A stretch of 64,000 bases of DNA from positions 310,001 to 374,000 of the forward strand of contig JAHHGV010000001.1 in assembly GCA_019359695.1 (NCBI GenBank). The letters run 5' to 3'. Both the position numbers and the translations under genes were made by a program. A model generated the notes under the pieces. That model was given only the letters and a program-made list of their open reading frames with translations, had not been told where the DNA came from and ran no database searches. This DNA is from Brasilonema angustatum HA4187-MV1 (GTDB taxonomy: Bacteria > Cyanobacteriota > Cyanobacteriia > Cyanobacteriales > Nostocaceae). Shown here piece after piece: positions 26,290 through 35,198 of this stretch (position 1 is its first letter; every line of letters begins with the position of its first letter).

Positions 26290-26614
26290 AATGGAATTCT
26301 AGAAAACTTTTATAACGAGCAGTACCTCTTGTCCAGGTCGGAACACCGATAAATTTGCTCAAAAATCGCCAACTTCTACCACCTGTTAGTATCCACCAAG
26401 TTGCTATTCCCCACCCTGCAATTAAAACTGTCCACAACCATTTTTGCCATTCATCAGAGAAGACACCTCCAAAGATGCCATTCACAATCATGTAGGAAAC
26501 TAGAGCTATAATCGTCCAAGGAAAAATTTGGTCAGCAGGAATTGGTCCTAAGGAAGGTTGGGTTCCTAAAATTTGGTTGACAGGTCGAAATTCTCTATCT
26601 CGCTCATCAGTCAT
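26237..26614 (-). CDS. small two-TM protein in VirB3 position
   Basis: 125 residues with two membrane helices (IIALVSYMIVNGIFGGVF and LWTVLIAGWGIATWWILTGG) and a very basic C-terminus (RKNRKTKRRDRRSRK). VirB3 is a small two-TM protein encoded directly before, or fused to, VirB4, and this gene overlaps virB4 by 53 bp. The assignment rests on size, topology and order, since VirB3 sequences are poorly conserved. Confidence 0.55.
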   Translation of the reverse strand: MTDERDREFRPVNQILGTQPSLGPIPADQIFPWTIIALVSYMIVNGIFGGVFSDEWQKWLWTVLIAGWGIATWWILTGGRSWRFLSKFIGVPTWTRGTARYKSFLEFHYERKNRKTKRRDRRSRK

Positions 26615-26632
26615 AACAAATTCCTGACTTAA

Positions 26633-27193
26633 TCATTGACTACCAACGATAAAGCTGGTCAACACATCAGCAACAGTCACAGCAATCACTACCAACAACG
26701 GTGTTCTGGCGACGACTTGCCAATCTTCATCTTTGCGAACGGCGTTAATCACACCAATCAGAGCAACAGCAATGTAGAGTAAGTAAAGTGCTCTTAAAAC
26801 ATTAAACACCAAACTCACTGCGGCAGCTGCACCGGTTTGTTGGGAACCTTGGGTTAAATTGTTTTTGAAAAATGTTTCTGCTTTTCCGAAAAATTGAGCT
26901 GCTGCTGGATCACTAAAGTAGTCTATCCAAAAGAAACTGAGTATTGCTGAAAATACGAGAGTTTGAAGTAATATGAGCCAAGGTTTCGGTAGAGCGATCG
27001 CTTGTCCTATTTGCTGAATAACTGCTATTGCGATCGTGCCCACGAGCAAGCAAAGTAGCAGAGTCGGGCTTTGAGAGCAAATCACACTTAAAAAGACAGC
27101 AAAAGCAAGCAACAAGGGCACAGATGCCAACACATGAGTGAATCGGTGTTTGAGTTGATACGGTACTTTTAGCTGAGTAGATCTTAGAGGCAT
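26633..27193 (-). CDS. polytopic membrane protein, possible VirB2/TrbC-like
   Basis: 186 residues with about five hydrophobic segments: VLASVPLLLAFAVFLSVI, LLLCLLVGTIAIAVI, LILLQTLVFSAILSFFWI, AVSLVFNVLRALYLLYIAVA and LLVVIAVTVADVLTSFIVG. It is the first gene of the T4SS-like operon, the place where a VirB2/TrbC pilin-like gene is expected. It is longer than a typical pilin and its last two helices look most pilin-like. It may be a membrane platform protein instead. It starts at ATG 27193. Confidence 0.5.
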   Translation of the reverse strand: MPLRSTQLKVPYQLKHRFTHVLASVPLLLAFAVFLSVICSQSPTLLLCLLVGTIAIAVIQQIGQAIALPKPWLILLQTLVFSAILSFFWIDYFSDPAAAQFFGKAETFFKNNLTQGSQQTGAAAAVSLVFNVLRALYLLYIAVALIGVINAVRKDEDWQVVARTPLLVVIAVTVADVLTSFIVGSQ

Positions 27194-27840
27194 GGACTAA
27201 CTTTCCTAACTTCTTTAACACAAACCACTTGTAGATAGTAGTTCATCTATAACTCTTTGTTGATAATGTATCATTACAATTTCAGAAAAGCTTGGTTTCG
27301 CCATTATTCATTGGATACCTCTCAACTTGAAGTGCTGTATTATACACTATACATAAGCCAATGATCAATGCCTAATATAACACACTTAAGAAGAATCTTG
27401 TGTTGATGGATACGAATTCGACTTTTCAAGCTAATATCAAAGTCACAAATAGAGTTTCAATACATAATAAAAAACTACCAAAAACTTTTATCAATTCACA
27501 AGTTAATTCATCAAATAATATTTTTTCTAATTCCCAATAATTCAAACCACTGTTATTAACTTTATGAGAATCAATCAGTAAATAAACTATTATTAACTAA
27601 GACATTACCTGGTCTTAACTTAGAAATTATACATTCTCGTATATGCTCATGTTGTGTGGATTTCGTTCTAAGCTTTTTTCAAGCAAATTTCGTATCCACT
27701 GGTATTTGTTTTTTTCTCTAGGTGAGACAAATGAAATTTCGCCTAGAGTTTTGCTGGCAATGATTAGGCTTTTTTGTCATCCATTTGTCTTATAAGACAA
27801 CTTATATAACAGCAGAGATAGAGCGCAAAAGGGAAATTGT
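27194..27840. other. long AT-rich divergent promoter region
   Basis: About 650 bp between the T4SS operon and phoX. A Pho-box-like tandem repeat lies at 27592-27621. A 9-bp inverted repeat around CTCTAGGTG...CGCCTAGAG lies near 27715-27750. The rest is AT-rich with no gene visible. Confidence 0.5.
27592..27621 (+). promoter_or_regulatory. Pho box (candidate PhoB/SphR site) upstream of phoX
   Basis: Three 8-bp units at exact 11-bp spacing, ATTAACTA (27592), CATTACCT (27603) and CTTAACTT (27614), each separated by 3 bp. The known cyanobacterial Pho box is a tandem of PyTTAAPyPy(T/A) units spaced by 3 bp; the third unit matches fully, the first differs at one base, the second at two. It lies about 220 bp before the phosphatase gene, so phosphate-starvation induction of phoX is likely. 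Confidence 0.55.
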
Positions 27841-30201
27841 ATGTCTAAGTTGAGTCGCCGACAAGTACTTCTATTCTTTGCTGGTGCTGCTGGTGCTGTA
27901 CTGGCAGATCAAGTTTTAGGTGGTACTGTCGATGCAAGACAAGTAAAATTCGCACCTCTAGGTTTTACACCTGTACGCTTACCACATCCTCTGCCAATTT
28001 ACAAGCAACAGAAGAACTACTTACCCACAGAAATCGGACAGGGAAAAACTCTTGATGCTTCACCTGATGTGAAGTTAGCTAGCTACAACGTCGTTGATGA
28101 CGTTGTGGTAGCTCCAGAGTATGAGCGGTACGTTATTGTTAGTTGGGGCGATCGCGTTTTTCCAAACCCCGAAGAGTATTTCGGCTACAACAACGACTAC
28201 ACCGCCTTCATACCTATTGGCAAAGGCAAAGCAGCCGATGGTTATTTGTGGGTGAATCATGAATATGTCAGCTACCCAATTTCTGGTTTAGCACCGGGGA
28301 TACCTACAAATCTCAAAGAAACTCCTGGTGTCTTTGCTCAAGTGATTGGGCGGGCTTTACCTACCACCAGAAATATTGAAGTTGATGGAGAATTTTTATA
28401 CAACGTTGGTGGCTCGATTGTCCGCATTTCTCGACGCGGTAACGCTGATGGGCGTTACCGCGTCGTTAAAGACTCCAAGAACCGTCGTGTTCACGGTCTT
28501 TCTGGCTTAGGAATCAACAAAGAACGTAAAGATGGCTATGAGAAAGTCACCTCTTGGGGAGGTTTGAGTTACCAACAAGGTGATGACAAGTATCTCATTG
28601 GAACTGGACCTGCTGCAAAGGAAGTTTTTCCTCTCAGTTCCGATGGACTGGGTGAGAAAATCATTGGTACAGGGTATAACTGTTCTGGTGGTACAACTCC
28701 TTGGGGTACAATCCTCTCTGGAGAAGAAAACTTCCAAGGAAGTGAGGAATCTTTCGTTGGTGTCACAGAGTTTGTCAAACCTGATGGCACACAAACAGCC
28801 TACACCAAAGGAACTACTGGTGAAACCTTTGGTCTAGTTGGAGAAAAATACGGATGGATTGTAGAAGTTGCTCCTGAAGACCCCAATTTCCGTCCACGTA
28901 AGCATACATCCTTAGGTCGCTTCCGCCACGAAAACGTTGGTGTCCGTGCTGAAGCGGGAAACAAGTTAGTCGCCTACATGGGAGATGACAGACGCGGCGG
29001 ACACACCTGGAAATTTGTCAGCAATGGTACAATCTCCTCACTCGAAGATAGAAGCAATAGCCAGTTGTGGGAAAGTGGTACTCTCTACGTTGCTCGTTTC
29101 AATCCAGATGGTACTGGCGAGTGGATCGCTTTAAACCTACAGACTCCTACCAATCCGATTGCCCCATCAGTGATATCTTCTGTAGAATACGACGCTTTAG
29201 GCTCAGCACAAAGAGATGGTCTATTGAAACTGCCTAGACGTAAAGGCATTGCTGAACAAACAACTGATGGTGGTGCTTTCAACTGCGATCGCAAAAACGA
29301 AGCAACTGCCCTCAGCGATTATCAAAACAAAAAGCTTTCCGACTTCTACCCCACTCAAGGTGCTGTTCTTGCTGACGCCTTCTTAGCTGCTAACTTAGCT
29401 GGAGGAACCCCCACAGCACGTCCCGAAGATCTAGAAGTACATCCACGCACCAAAGAAGTGTTTATTGCTTACACCGACGGCGCACCTGGAAGCGATGGCT
29501 ACCCTGATTCGCGCATCTTCCAAGTTGCTAAGTTAAGTGCTGACAATAATGCGACTCAACAATCTGGGGGACTTTACAAGATTATTGACGATAGTCAAGA
29601 CGGTACAGGTACGACTTTCCGCTGGGAGAGATTCGCCCAGGGCGGGGAAGCTGGTTCTGAGTACGGCGCTGGTTTTGCCAATGTGGATAACCTCGTAATT
29701 GACGATCAAGGAAACGTCTGGGGTTGTATTGATATGTCCACCGATACCCACAACGGTTTTACTGTCGGTGCAATTCCAACTGAAAATAAAATTGACCACT
29801 CCGCTACAGGTAACGTTTCCACTTTTACCGGCGTCTTCGGTAATAACTGGTTTTTCTGCATTCCCACCAGTGGTCCCAATGCAGGAGTTGTGATACCCTT
29901 CGCTCAAGGTCCAGTTCGTTGTGAGATGACCGGACCAACTTTAGTCGGTGATACACTGTTTCTTTCCGTACAGCATCCCGGCGAAGACTCTCCAGTGAAC
30001 GATGGTACACAACTGAGTCGCAGTCTCCAGCTATTGGATTTGAGCGGTACTACCTTCGACCAGACACGCACGGTACCCCGTGGTAGTAGCTGGCCAAGCA
30101 ATATTCCTGCTAGTGATGGTGGTAGCAATCAAGCAACAGGTATACCGCGTCCAGCAGTCATTGGCATTCACCGTAAAAATTCTAAGGGTAGATTTTTCTA
30201 G
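27841..30201 (+). CDS. phoX: PhoX-type alkaline phosphatase (DUF839)
   Basis: 786 residues. The N-terminus SRRQVLLFFAGAAGAVLA is a twin-arginine (Tat) signal, as expected for PhoX, which is exported folded with its Fe/Ca cofactor. The body has the DUF839 propeller with NPEEYFGYNNDYTAFIP, LWVNHEYVSYPI, CSGGTTPWGTILSGEENFQG, GRFRHENVGV and a C-terminal GPVRCEMTGPTLVGDTLFLS, plus many Asp/Glu-rich metal-type loops. It hydrolyses phosphomonoesters (and some diesters) outside the cytoplasmic membrane to provide phosphate. A Pho box about 220 bp upstream and two terminators downstream indicate a single-gene, phosphate-regulated unit. Confidence 0.92.
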   Translation: MSKLSRRQVLLFFAGAAGAVLADQVLGGTVDARQVKFAPLGFTPVRLPHPLPIYKQQKNYLPTEIGQGKTLDASPDVKLASYNVVDDVVVAPEYERYVIVSWGDRVFPNPEEYFGYNNDYTAFIPIGKGKAADGYLWVNHEYVSYPISGLAPGIPTNLKETPGVFAQVIGRALPTTRNIEVDGEFLYNVGGSIVRISRRGNADGRYRVVKDSKNRRVHGLSGLGINKERKDGYEKVTSWGGLSYQQGDDKYLIGTGPAAKEVFPLSSDGLGEKIIGTGYNCSGGTTPWGTILSGEENFQGSEESFVGVTEFVKPDGTQTAYTKGTTGETFGLVGEKYGWIVEVAPEDPNFRPRKHTSLGRFRHENVGVRAEAGNKLVAYMGDDRRGGHTWKFVSNGTISSLEDRSNSQLWESGTLYVARFNPDGTGEWIALNLQTPTNPIAPSVISSVEYDALGSAQRDGLLKLPRRKGIAEQTTDGGAFNCDRKNEATALSDYQNKKLSDFYPTQGAVLADAFLAANLAGGTPTARPEDLEVHPRTKEVFIAYTDGAPGSDGYPDSRIFQVAKLSADNNATQQSGGLYKIIDDSQDGTGTTFRWERFAQGGEAGSEYGAGFANVDNLVIDDQGNVWGCIDMSTDTHNGFTVGAIPTENKIDHSATGNVSTFTGVFGNNWFFCIPTSGPNAGVVIPFAQGPVRCEMTGPTLVGDTLFLSVQHPGEDSPVNDGTQLSRSLQLLDLSGTTFDQTRTVPRGSSWPSNIPASDGGSNQATGIPRPAVIGIHRKNSKGRFF

Positions 30202-30233
30202 CCTGTATAACTTTAGTTAACCGTTCGCATAAG

Positions 30234-30258
30234 CATGGAAGATGACTTCCATGTTTTT
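30234..30258 (+). terminator. intrinsic terminator of phoX
   Basis: CATGGAAG, a 4-base loop, CTTCCATG, then TTTTT. It lies 33 bp after the phoX stop. Confidence 0.8.
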
Positions 30259-30276
30259 AAGGAAAATCCAAAAAAT

Positions 30277-30310
30277 AAAAATCCAGCCGTATCCTACAGC
30301 TGGATTTTTT
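30277..30310 (+). terminator. second terminator hairpin downstream of phoX
   Basis: AAAATCCAGC (30278-30287) pairs with GCTGGATTTT (30299-30308), followed by more T. It works in either direction; probably a backup terminator. The remaining gap to 30749 is AT-rich with no recognisable gene. Confidence 0.75.
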
Positions 30311-30748
30311 GTTACTTGTAACCCACATTCCGCACCCTAAAGTCGAGCACTAGGAATTTTGAACCTTTGAAGATTTGGAAATTGGCGATAGGTATCCCAA
30401 ATAACTCCACTTTCGTATAAAATACATCCATAATTATAAATATAAATACGATCAAACAGATTATGACAGTGGGGAGTGGGGAATGTCGGATGTAAGCTTG
30501 GTTTGTCGGATGCTCCCCATCAACTCAGTATTAAGAATAAGGATCATCGCAGTGTTCAGAACAAAGTGCTGTGTATAAACAATTTCAAGTTTTCTGTTCA
30601 GCCTCAAACTGGATGAGAAACAGATGAACTTTCATCTGTACCTAGAAATCCAGTCTTTGAGGACTTTGTTGGAAACTGGTGAAATGGAAACTTCGGAACT
30701 TTGTCTTATGTCTGTATGGTCAATGAAAAAGGTCATTATTGCTAAATT

Positions 30749-31672
30749 ATGAATGTTGGAAACTGGGTCTATCTAGGAGCAGGACTAGCAATAGGGATTG
30801 CTGTTCGTGGGTTATTTGCACAGGTAAAGGTATCTTCTAGCTCATCGACAGTCTTATCGGAAGATGAACAACAGGCTACGCCAATACTCCTGCAACAGAT
30901 GAAGCAAACGCAGCTAGCGTATCATATGACACGAGAAATAAGCCAGTTTAAGGCGGGGTTTTTGGCGCGAACGACTCATGTGTTGCGATCGCCCTTAAAT
31001 GGTCTGATTGGCTTGCATCAGTTAATCTTATCTGATCTATGTGAAAATCCAGAGGAAGAACGAGAGTTTATCGCTCAAGCTCATGAGCGAGCGCTAAAGT
31101 TGCTCAAGCTGATTGATGAAATTCTTAGCGTTGCTAGAGTCGAACATGGTACAAACAAATTACACATTCAGCCTTTAAACTTATCCGAATTGTTGCAAGA
31201 AGTTCATGATTTGACTTATATGCTGGCGGAAAATCGCAATTTCCCCTTTCAAGTTCTACCGCCAAATCCAGAAATATATATACTTGCAGATCCCTACTGG
31301 CTGCGACAAGTATTAGTCACTTTAGTGGAAAGTTGCATTGATCAAATGGAGGAAGGCAGCATCTGTATTTCTGCTCATGTTGGGCACACAAGTGATTGCG
31401 TTCATATTTGGTTGGATGTACCAACCCATGCAACTTCCCTAAGTGAACCGATAGATTTCATGACGCCGAAAAACAACTCACCTGAAACTGACAATAAAAA
31501 TGATATTCTCTTGCCAGGAATGAAGCTTCTACTCAATCAAACTCTTTTGGAAGTCATGGGGGGAAAGTTACAAGTAGTTCCCTCTCCCGCCCTTGAGGAA
31601 CAAGCTGATGAAGTGACGAGGCTACAAGTCTCTATCCCCCTAGTGATTCCTGAAGTTGAGCATCTACACTAA
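30749..31672 (+). CDS. degenerate sensor histidine kinase
   Basis: 307 residues: one N-terminal membrane helix (VYLGAGLAIGIAVRGLF), a HisKA-type dimerisation segment (FKAGFLARTTHVLRSPLNGL) and an ATPase-like domain. The phospho-acceptor His is present, but the following acidic residue of the H-E/D motif is Val (HVLRSP rather than HELRSP). The N-box position reads LVTLVESCIDQ, without the Mg-binding Asn, and clear G1/G2 glycine boxes are missing. It may be a pseudokinase or a regulatory partner. No response regulator is adjacent. It overlaps the convergent GNAT gene by 41 bp at its 3' end. Confidence 0.75.
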   Translation: MNVGNWVYLGAGLAIGIAVRGLFAQVKVSSSSSTVLSEDEQQATPILLQQMKQTQLAYHMTREISQFKAGFLARTTHVLRSPLNGLIGLHQLILSDLCENPEEEREFIAQAHERALKLLKLIDEILSVARVEHGTNKLHIQPLNLSELLQEVHDLTYMLAENRNFPFQVLPPNPEIYILADPYWLRQVLVTLVESCIDQMEEGSICISAHVGHTSDCVHIWLDVPTHATSLSEPIDFMTPKNNSPETDNKNDILLPGMKLLLNQTLLEVMGGKLQVVPSPALEEQADEVTRLQVSIPLVIPEVEHLH

Positions 31673-32105
31673 GAGAATTAAATTTAGGTTGGTTATATAA
31701 GACCATTGTGGTGGTAGAATTCTGTTGGAAACCAATCCTTTCGTAGAACCGCTGCTTGTGAGTTGTCATCAAATAAACACGCTCAACACGATTCATGCGC
31801 GGGTGGCTCAAAACAGTTTCCACCAACTTACTTCCCAGTCCAGTATCACGGTACTCTGGATGAATGGCAACATCCCAAATAGTTGCGCGATAAACACAAT
31901 CAGATGTTGCTCTGGCAAAACCAATTAATCGTTCTCCATCCCAAACGGTAATCACAGGGTCGCTGTTTGCAATGGCGATGCCTAAATCTTCAATGCTGCG
32001 ATTATTTGCCCAGAAAGCAGAAATGTTTAGCAGCTGTTGAATCTGATAAAGGTCCATTTTAGACTTGCGATCGCTAAATCGAATCTGATTGTGACTAGAG
32101 TTCAT
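31632..32105 (-). CDS. GNAT-family N-acetyltransferase
   Basis: 157 residues. The fold is visible in DPVITVWDGERLIGFARATSD, the strand IWDVAIHPEYRDTGLGSKLVETVL (the acetyl-CoA pyrophosphate loop R-x-x-G-x-G/A as RDTGLG), and RVYLMTTHKQRFYERIGF. It transfers an acetyl group from acetyl-CoA to an unknown amine. The N-terminal 25 residues are polar and may be extra. It starts at ATG 32105 and converges with the kinase gene (41-bp overlap). Confidence 0.85.
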   Translation of the reverse strand: MNSSHNQIRFSDRKSKMDLYQIQQLLNISAFWANNRSIEDLGIAIANSDPVITVWDGERLIGFARATSDCVYRATIWDVAIHPEYRDTGLGSKLVETVLSHPRMNRVERVYLMTTHKQRFYERIGFQQNSTTTMVLYNQPKFNSLSVDAQLQESLGG

Positions 32106-32212
32106 GGATGTTACCGAATCGTTGGAGTATATTCGCTACCTTTTTATCCGATTTTGTAAGATAGTGCTATACCTGTATCAATTGTAATCTTAAAAAAAGT
32201 TAATATTTTCAT

Positions 32213-32626
32213 TTAACTACAAACCCATTTCCAGAAAGGATGACTTGGTCCTTGCTGACGTATCCGGAAAACCTGTTGTTCTAAGCGTTCCTTTTCCTGC
32301 AGTGGTAGTCCGAATAGAATATTCCGACTTTGCCAAATCAGAACCGCAACGGTCATACCAAGACAAAAAAACAGACCAAGACTAGCCAATAAATGGTAGT
32401 ACAGCCCGTATCGCACAGCTACCCAGGTAAAATATTGTCGCCACAGAACAATTTCGCCTCGTAACTCCCATACACAAAAAGGCGCGATTGTCAACCATAA
32501 AAAGCCAACAAACAACCACCTGCTATACACCTCTAGCTGGTGTAGCTTTTGTACTTGTTTTGCAAAAGACGCATCACTTTCGTCTGTGTACCAGCTAGTT
32601 TTTGGTGGTTCTTCCGGTTGAGCCAT
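32213..32626 (-). CDS. small membrane protein, unknown function
   Basis: 137 residues with two hydrophobic stretches (LFVGFLWLTIAPFCVWEL at about 38-55; YYHLLASLGLFFCLGMTVAVLIW at about 77-99) and a polar, charged C-terminus. It looks like a conserved cyanobacterial membrane protein, but I do not recognise a family. It is transcribed in the same direction as secF, 42 bp downstream of it, so it may belong to the secD-secF transcript. Confidence 0.65.
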   Translation of the reverse strand: MAQPEEPPKTSWYTDESDASFAKQVQKLHQLEVYSRWLFVGFLWLTIAPFCVWELRGEIVLWRQYFTWVAVRYGLYYHLLASLGLFFCLGMTVAVLIWQSRNILFGLPLQEKERLEQQVFRIRQQGPSHPFWKWVCS

Positions 32627-32668
32627 AGATTAAGGAGTGACTAATAACTAATCATGATGAATCATCTA

Positions 32669-33604
32669 TTATGTCGGATTGATTCGCGTTGGTGATCTTC
32701 CCCGCCATAAAGCGAGCAAGGGACCAGCGACAAAAATACTAGAATAAGCGCCCACTGCAAAACCAATAATCAAAGCGAGGGCAAAGTTTCTCAAGGTTTC
32801 GCCGCCAAATATGAATAAGGCAAACAAGGTCAGCAGCACCGTGAAAGTGGTGTTAAGCGATCGCGTCAGTGTCTGATTGATGGCATCATCTACAACTTGG
32901 TTAATAGGGTCATTCGGATGTTGGTTGAGAATTTCCCGAATCCGGTCATAAATGACTACCGTATCTGTCACCGAAAAACCAGTAATCGTCAATATCGCAA
33001 CGACAAACAGGCTGTCAACCTCAACACCTTGTACTAATCCCAAAATCGAGAAAATTCCCGTCGTAATTAGGACATCATGCAACAAGGCAATAATCGCAAT
33101 CACGGCATAATCGGTTTTGAAGCGCACGCTCAGGTAAATAATAATGCCGAGAAACGAGACAATTAAAGCGGTTATTCCACTGGTAAACAATTCCTGACCC
33201 AGAGTAGGACCAACAGTCTCAATCTGAGTTGCTTTGGGGTCAAATGCTCCCAATTTTTCGCTCAAAGCTGTTTGTAACTTTGTGCGTGCCTCAACATTTA
33301 ACGTCTCAGTGCGGACTGATACTGCCTGTTGGTTTTGACCGACAACTTGGATGCTGCTGTTGCCTAATCCTTGAGCATCCATTACTTCCCGCACAGATGA
33401 AAGTTCAATTGGCTTTGCACAGTTTTGCGCAATTGTGCAATCCCGTTCAAACACTAAGCGCGTACCACCCACAAAGTCCAGACTAGGACGAAGAGGTGCG
33501 CCTAACGTCTGCCAAGAAATCACCATCGCAATGATACCGCTGAGAATGAGAGCACCGGAAAGTGCCCACCATAGAAAACGCTGTTTGATGACACTAATTT
33601 TCAT
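32669..33604 (-). CDS. secF: protein-export membrane protein SecF
   Basis: 311 residues. SecF works with SecD to drive late steps of Sec translocation with the proton-motive force. Seen are RPSLDFVGGTRLVF (the SecD/F G-G-T signature), the periplasmic domain, and membrane segments with ITALIVSFLGIIIYLSVRF, ALLHDVLITTGIFSILG and FSVTDTVVIYDRIREI, the conserved D-R-I-R-E motif. Length is normal. It starts at ATG 33604 and overlaps secD by 4 bp. Confidence 0.95.
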   Translation of the reverse strand: MKISVIKQRFLWWALSGALILSGIIAMVISWQTLGAPLRPSLDFVGGTRLVFERDCTIAQNCAKPIELSSVREVMDAQGLGNSSIQVVGQNQQAVSVRTETLNVEARTKLQTALSEKLGAFDPKATQIETVGPTLGQELFTSGITALIVSFLGIIIYLSVRFKTDYAVIAIIALLHDVLITTGIFSILGLVQGVEVDSLFVVAILTITGFSVTDTVVIYDRIREILNQHPNDPINQVVDDAINQTLTRSLNTTFTVLLTLFALFIFGGETLRNFALALIIGFAVGAYSSIFVAGPLLALWRGRSPTRINPT

Positions 33605-35019
33605 TGTACCGCCTCCGGCTCAGACTTAGTATACATTGCCAGATTAGGACAAAACAGTTCCGGCTTGCGCAAGTTAGGAAATCCGATTGCCACCAACAGC
33701 AACGTACGACTACAAGTGATGGATGTAAACAAGTTCACGAGCAATCCTAATGCCAATGTTAGAGCAAAGCCTTTGACTAAACCTGCCCCAAGCCAAAAAA
33801 GCGTTGCACAGGAAATTAAAGTTGTCACGTGAGAGTCTAAAATACTAGACCAAGCTCTGTAAAATCCAGCCTCTACCGAACGATACAGGCTTTTGCCAGC
33901 TCGTAGTTCTTCACGAGTGCGCTCAAAAATCAGCACGTTAGCATCAACTGCCATCCCGATACTAAGGATGAATCCAGCAATGCCAGGAAGAGTTAAAGTG
34001 ACAGCCAGTAGAACGAAGGTTGCATATGTTAGCAAGGCGTAGATGACTAAAGCAATATCAGCAATTATACCTGGTAGTCGATAGTACGCCACCATAAAGA
34101 TTAATACTAACACCAGACCACCTATGCCAGCATAGATGCTACGTTGAATGCTATCTTTACCTAAGGTCGCTCCTACTGTACGATTTTCTACGATTTCCAC
34201 AGGTACAGGTAGTGCACCACCGCGTAGCTGTACGCCTAAGTCATTGGCTTCCTGTGAAGTAAATCGACCTGTAATCACAGCAGCTCCTCCACTGATACCA
34301 GATGCGGCAAATTCCGGACCGACGGTAGGATAGCTGATCAGTTCGTTATCTAGAAAGATACCTATGCTGCGCCCAGTACCAGCAAGTTGTTTTGTCAGTT
34401 CGCCAAATAATTCACCACCTTTATCATCGAAGCGAATGGCTACATTCCAGTTGTTGCTTTGAGTTGGTTCACCATAAGCGTCCTTGAGGTACTTACCAAT
34501 TAGTGGTGGGTTTGTGCTTTCAAATAATTCAGCGATCGCTGAATTACTCTTTTGTAGTTCTTGCTGATTTTTTTCAATTGTAGCTTTGTCGTTAGTCTTT
34601 CGTAGTTCTGCTTGCTTTGCTTTCAATTGTGTTTTTGATGCGAAAAATGTATTCAGTTGAATTTCTGTGTTTGGCTTTTGCTTTTTGAACTCTAACTGCG
34701 CTGTACCTCCCAGTACTCGTTCTGCTTGCTGTGGGTCGTTGACCCCCGGCAATTGTACTAATATTTTGTCTTGACCTGCAGTTTGGATAACTGGTTCCGA
34801 AACGCCTAGACCATTGATGCGACCTTCGACGACTTTTTTGACAGCCTCTAATTCTCGGTCGGTGATTTGTTTAATTTCCGGTGTCGTTTTTACTTGAATT
34901 GTGAGTTGTGAGCCTCCCCGCAAGTCTAATCCCAGAGAGACAGGAATTGTAGCAATCACCGCAATTGCGGCGATTACCAAAACTAAAATTAAAACTAATA
35001 GCGATCGCTGTCTTTGCAT
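33601..35019 (-). CDS. secD: protein-export membrane protein SecD
   Basis: 472 residues. An N-terminal TM helix (LLVLILVLVIAAIAVIATI) is followed by GLDLRGGSQLTIQV, a large P1 periplasmic region with KVVEGRINGLGVSEP and VQLPGVNDPQQAERVLGGTA, and membrane segments. ILSIGMAVDANVLIFERTREEL is the conserved SecD signature with the A-D-x-N-V-L-I-F-E-R-x-R-E motif. It partners with SecF in the cytoplasmic and probably thylakoid membrane. It is first in the secD-secF pair. Confidence 0.95.
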   Translation of the reverse strand: MQRQRSLLVLILVLVIAAIAVIATIPVSLGLDLRGGSQLTIQVKTTPEIKQITDRELEAVKKVVEGRINGLGVSEPVIQTAGQDKILVQLPGVNDPQQAERVLGGTAQLEFKKQKPNTEIQLNTFFASKTQLKAKQAELRKTNDKATIEKNQQELQKSNSAIAELFESTNPPLIGKYLKDAYGEPTQSNNWNVAIRFDDKGGELFGELTKQLAGTGRSIGIFLDNELISYPTVGPEFAASGISGGAAVITGRFTSQEANDLGVQLRGGALPVPVEIVENRTVGATLGKDSIQRSIYAGIGGLVLVLIFMVAYYRLPGIIADIALVIYALLTYATFVLLAVTLTLPGIAGFILSIGMAVDANVLIFERTREELRAGKSLYRSVEAGFYRAWSSILDSHVTTLISCATLFWLGAGLVKGFALTLALGLLVNLFTSITCSRTLLLVAIGFPNLRKPELFCPNLAMYTKSEPEAVQ

Positions 35020-35198
35020 ACCCTTACTTGCTGCGACAAAGGCTATGATAGCGCTCTTTGGAAGAGTTGTGACCTATAAGTTAACAGTTTTGAGTGACAA
35101 CTTTTACAAAGAATTGGGGATTGTAGATTGTTAGTCTTTTGCTGTTGATATTTTACATCATCAACTACTCACTCCTAACCACTCCCCAATTCCACCTC

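Noticed and set aside
17320-27193. An integrative conjugative element
   Set aside because: No integrase, attachment sites, relaxase or coupling protein were found at either side; I only claim a T4SS-like operon.
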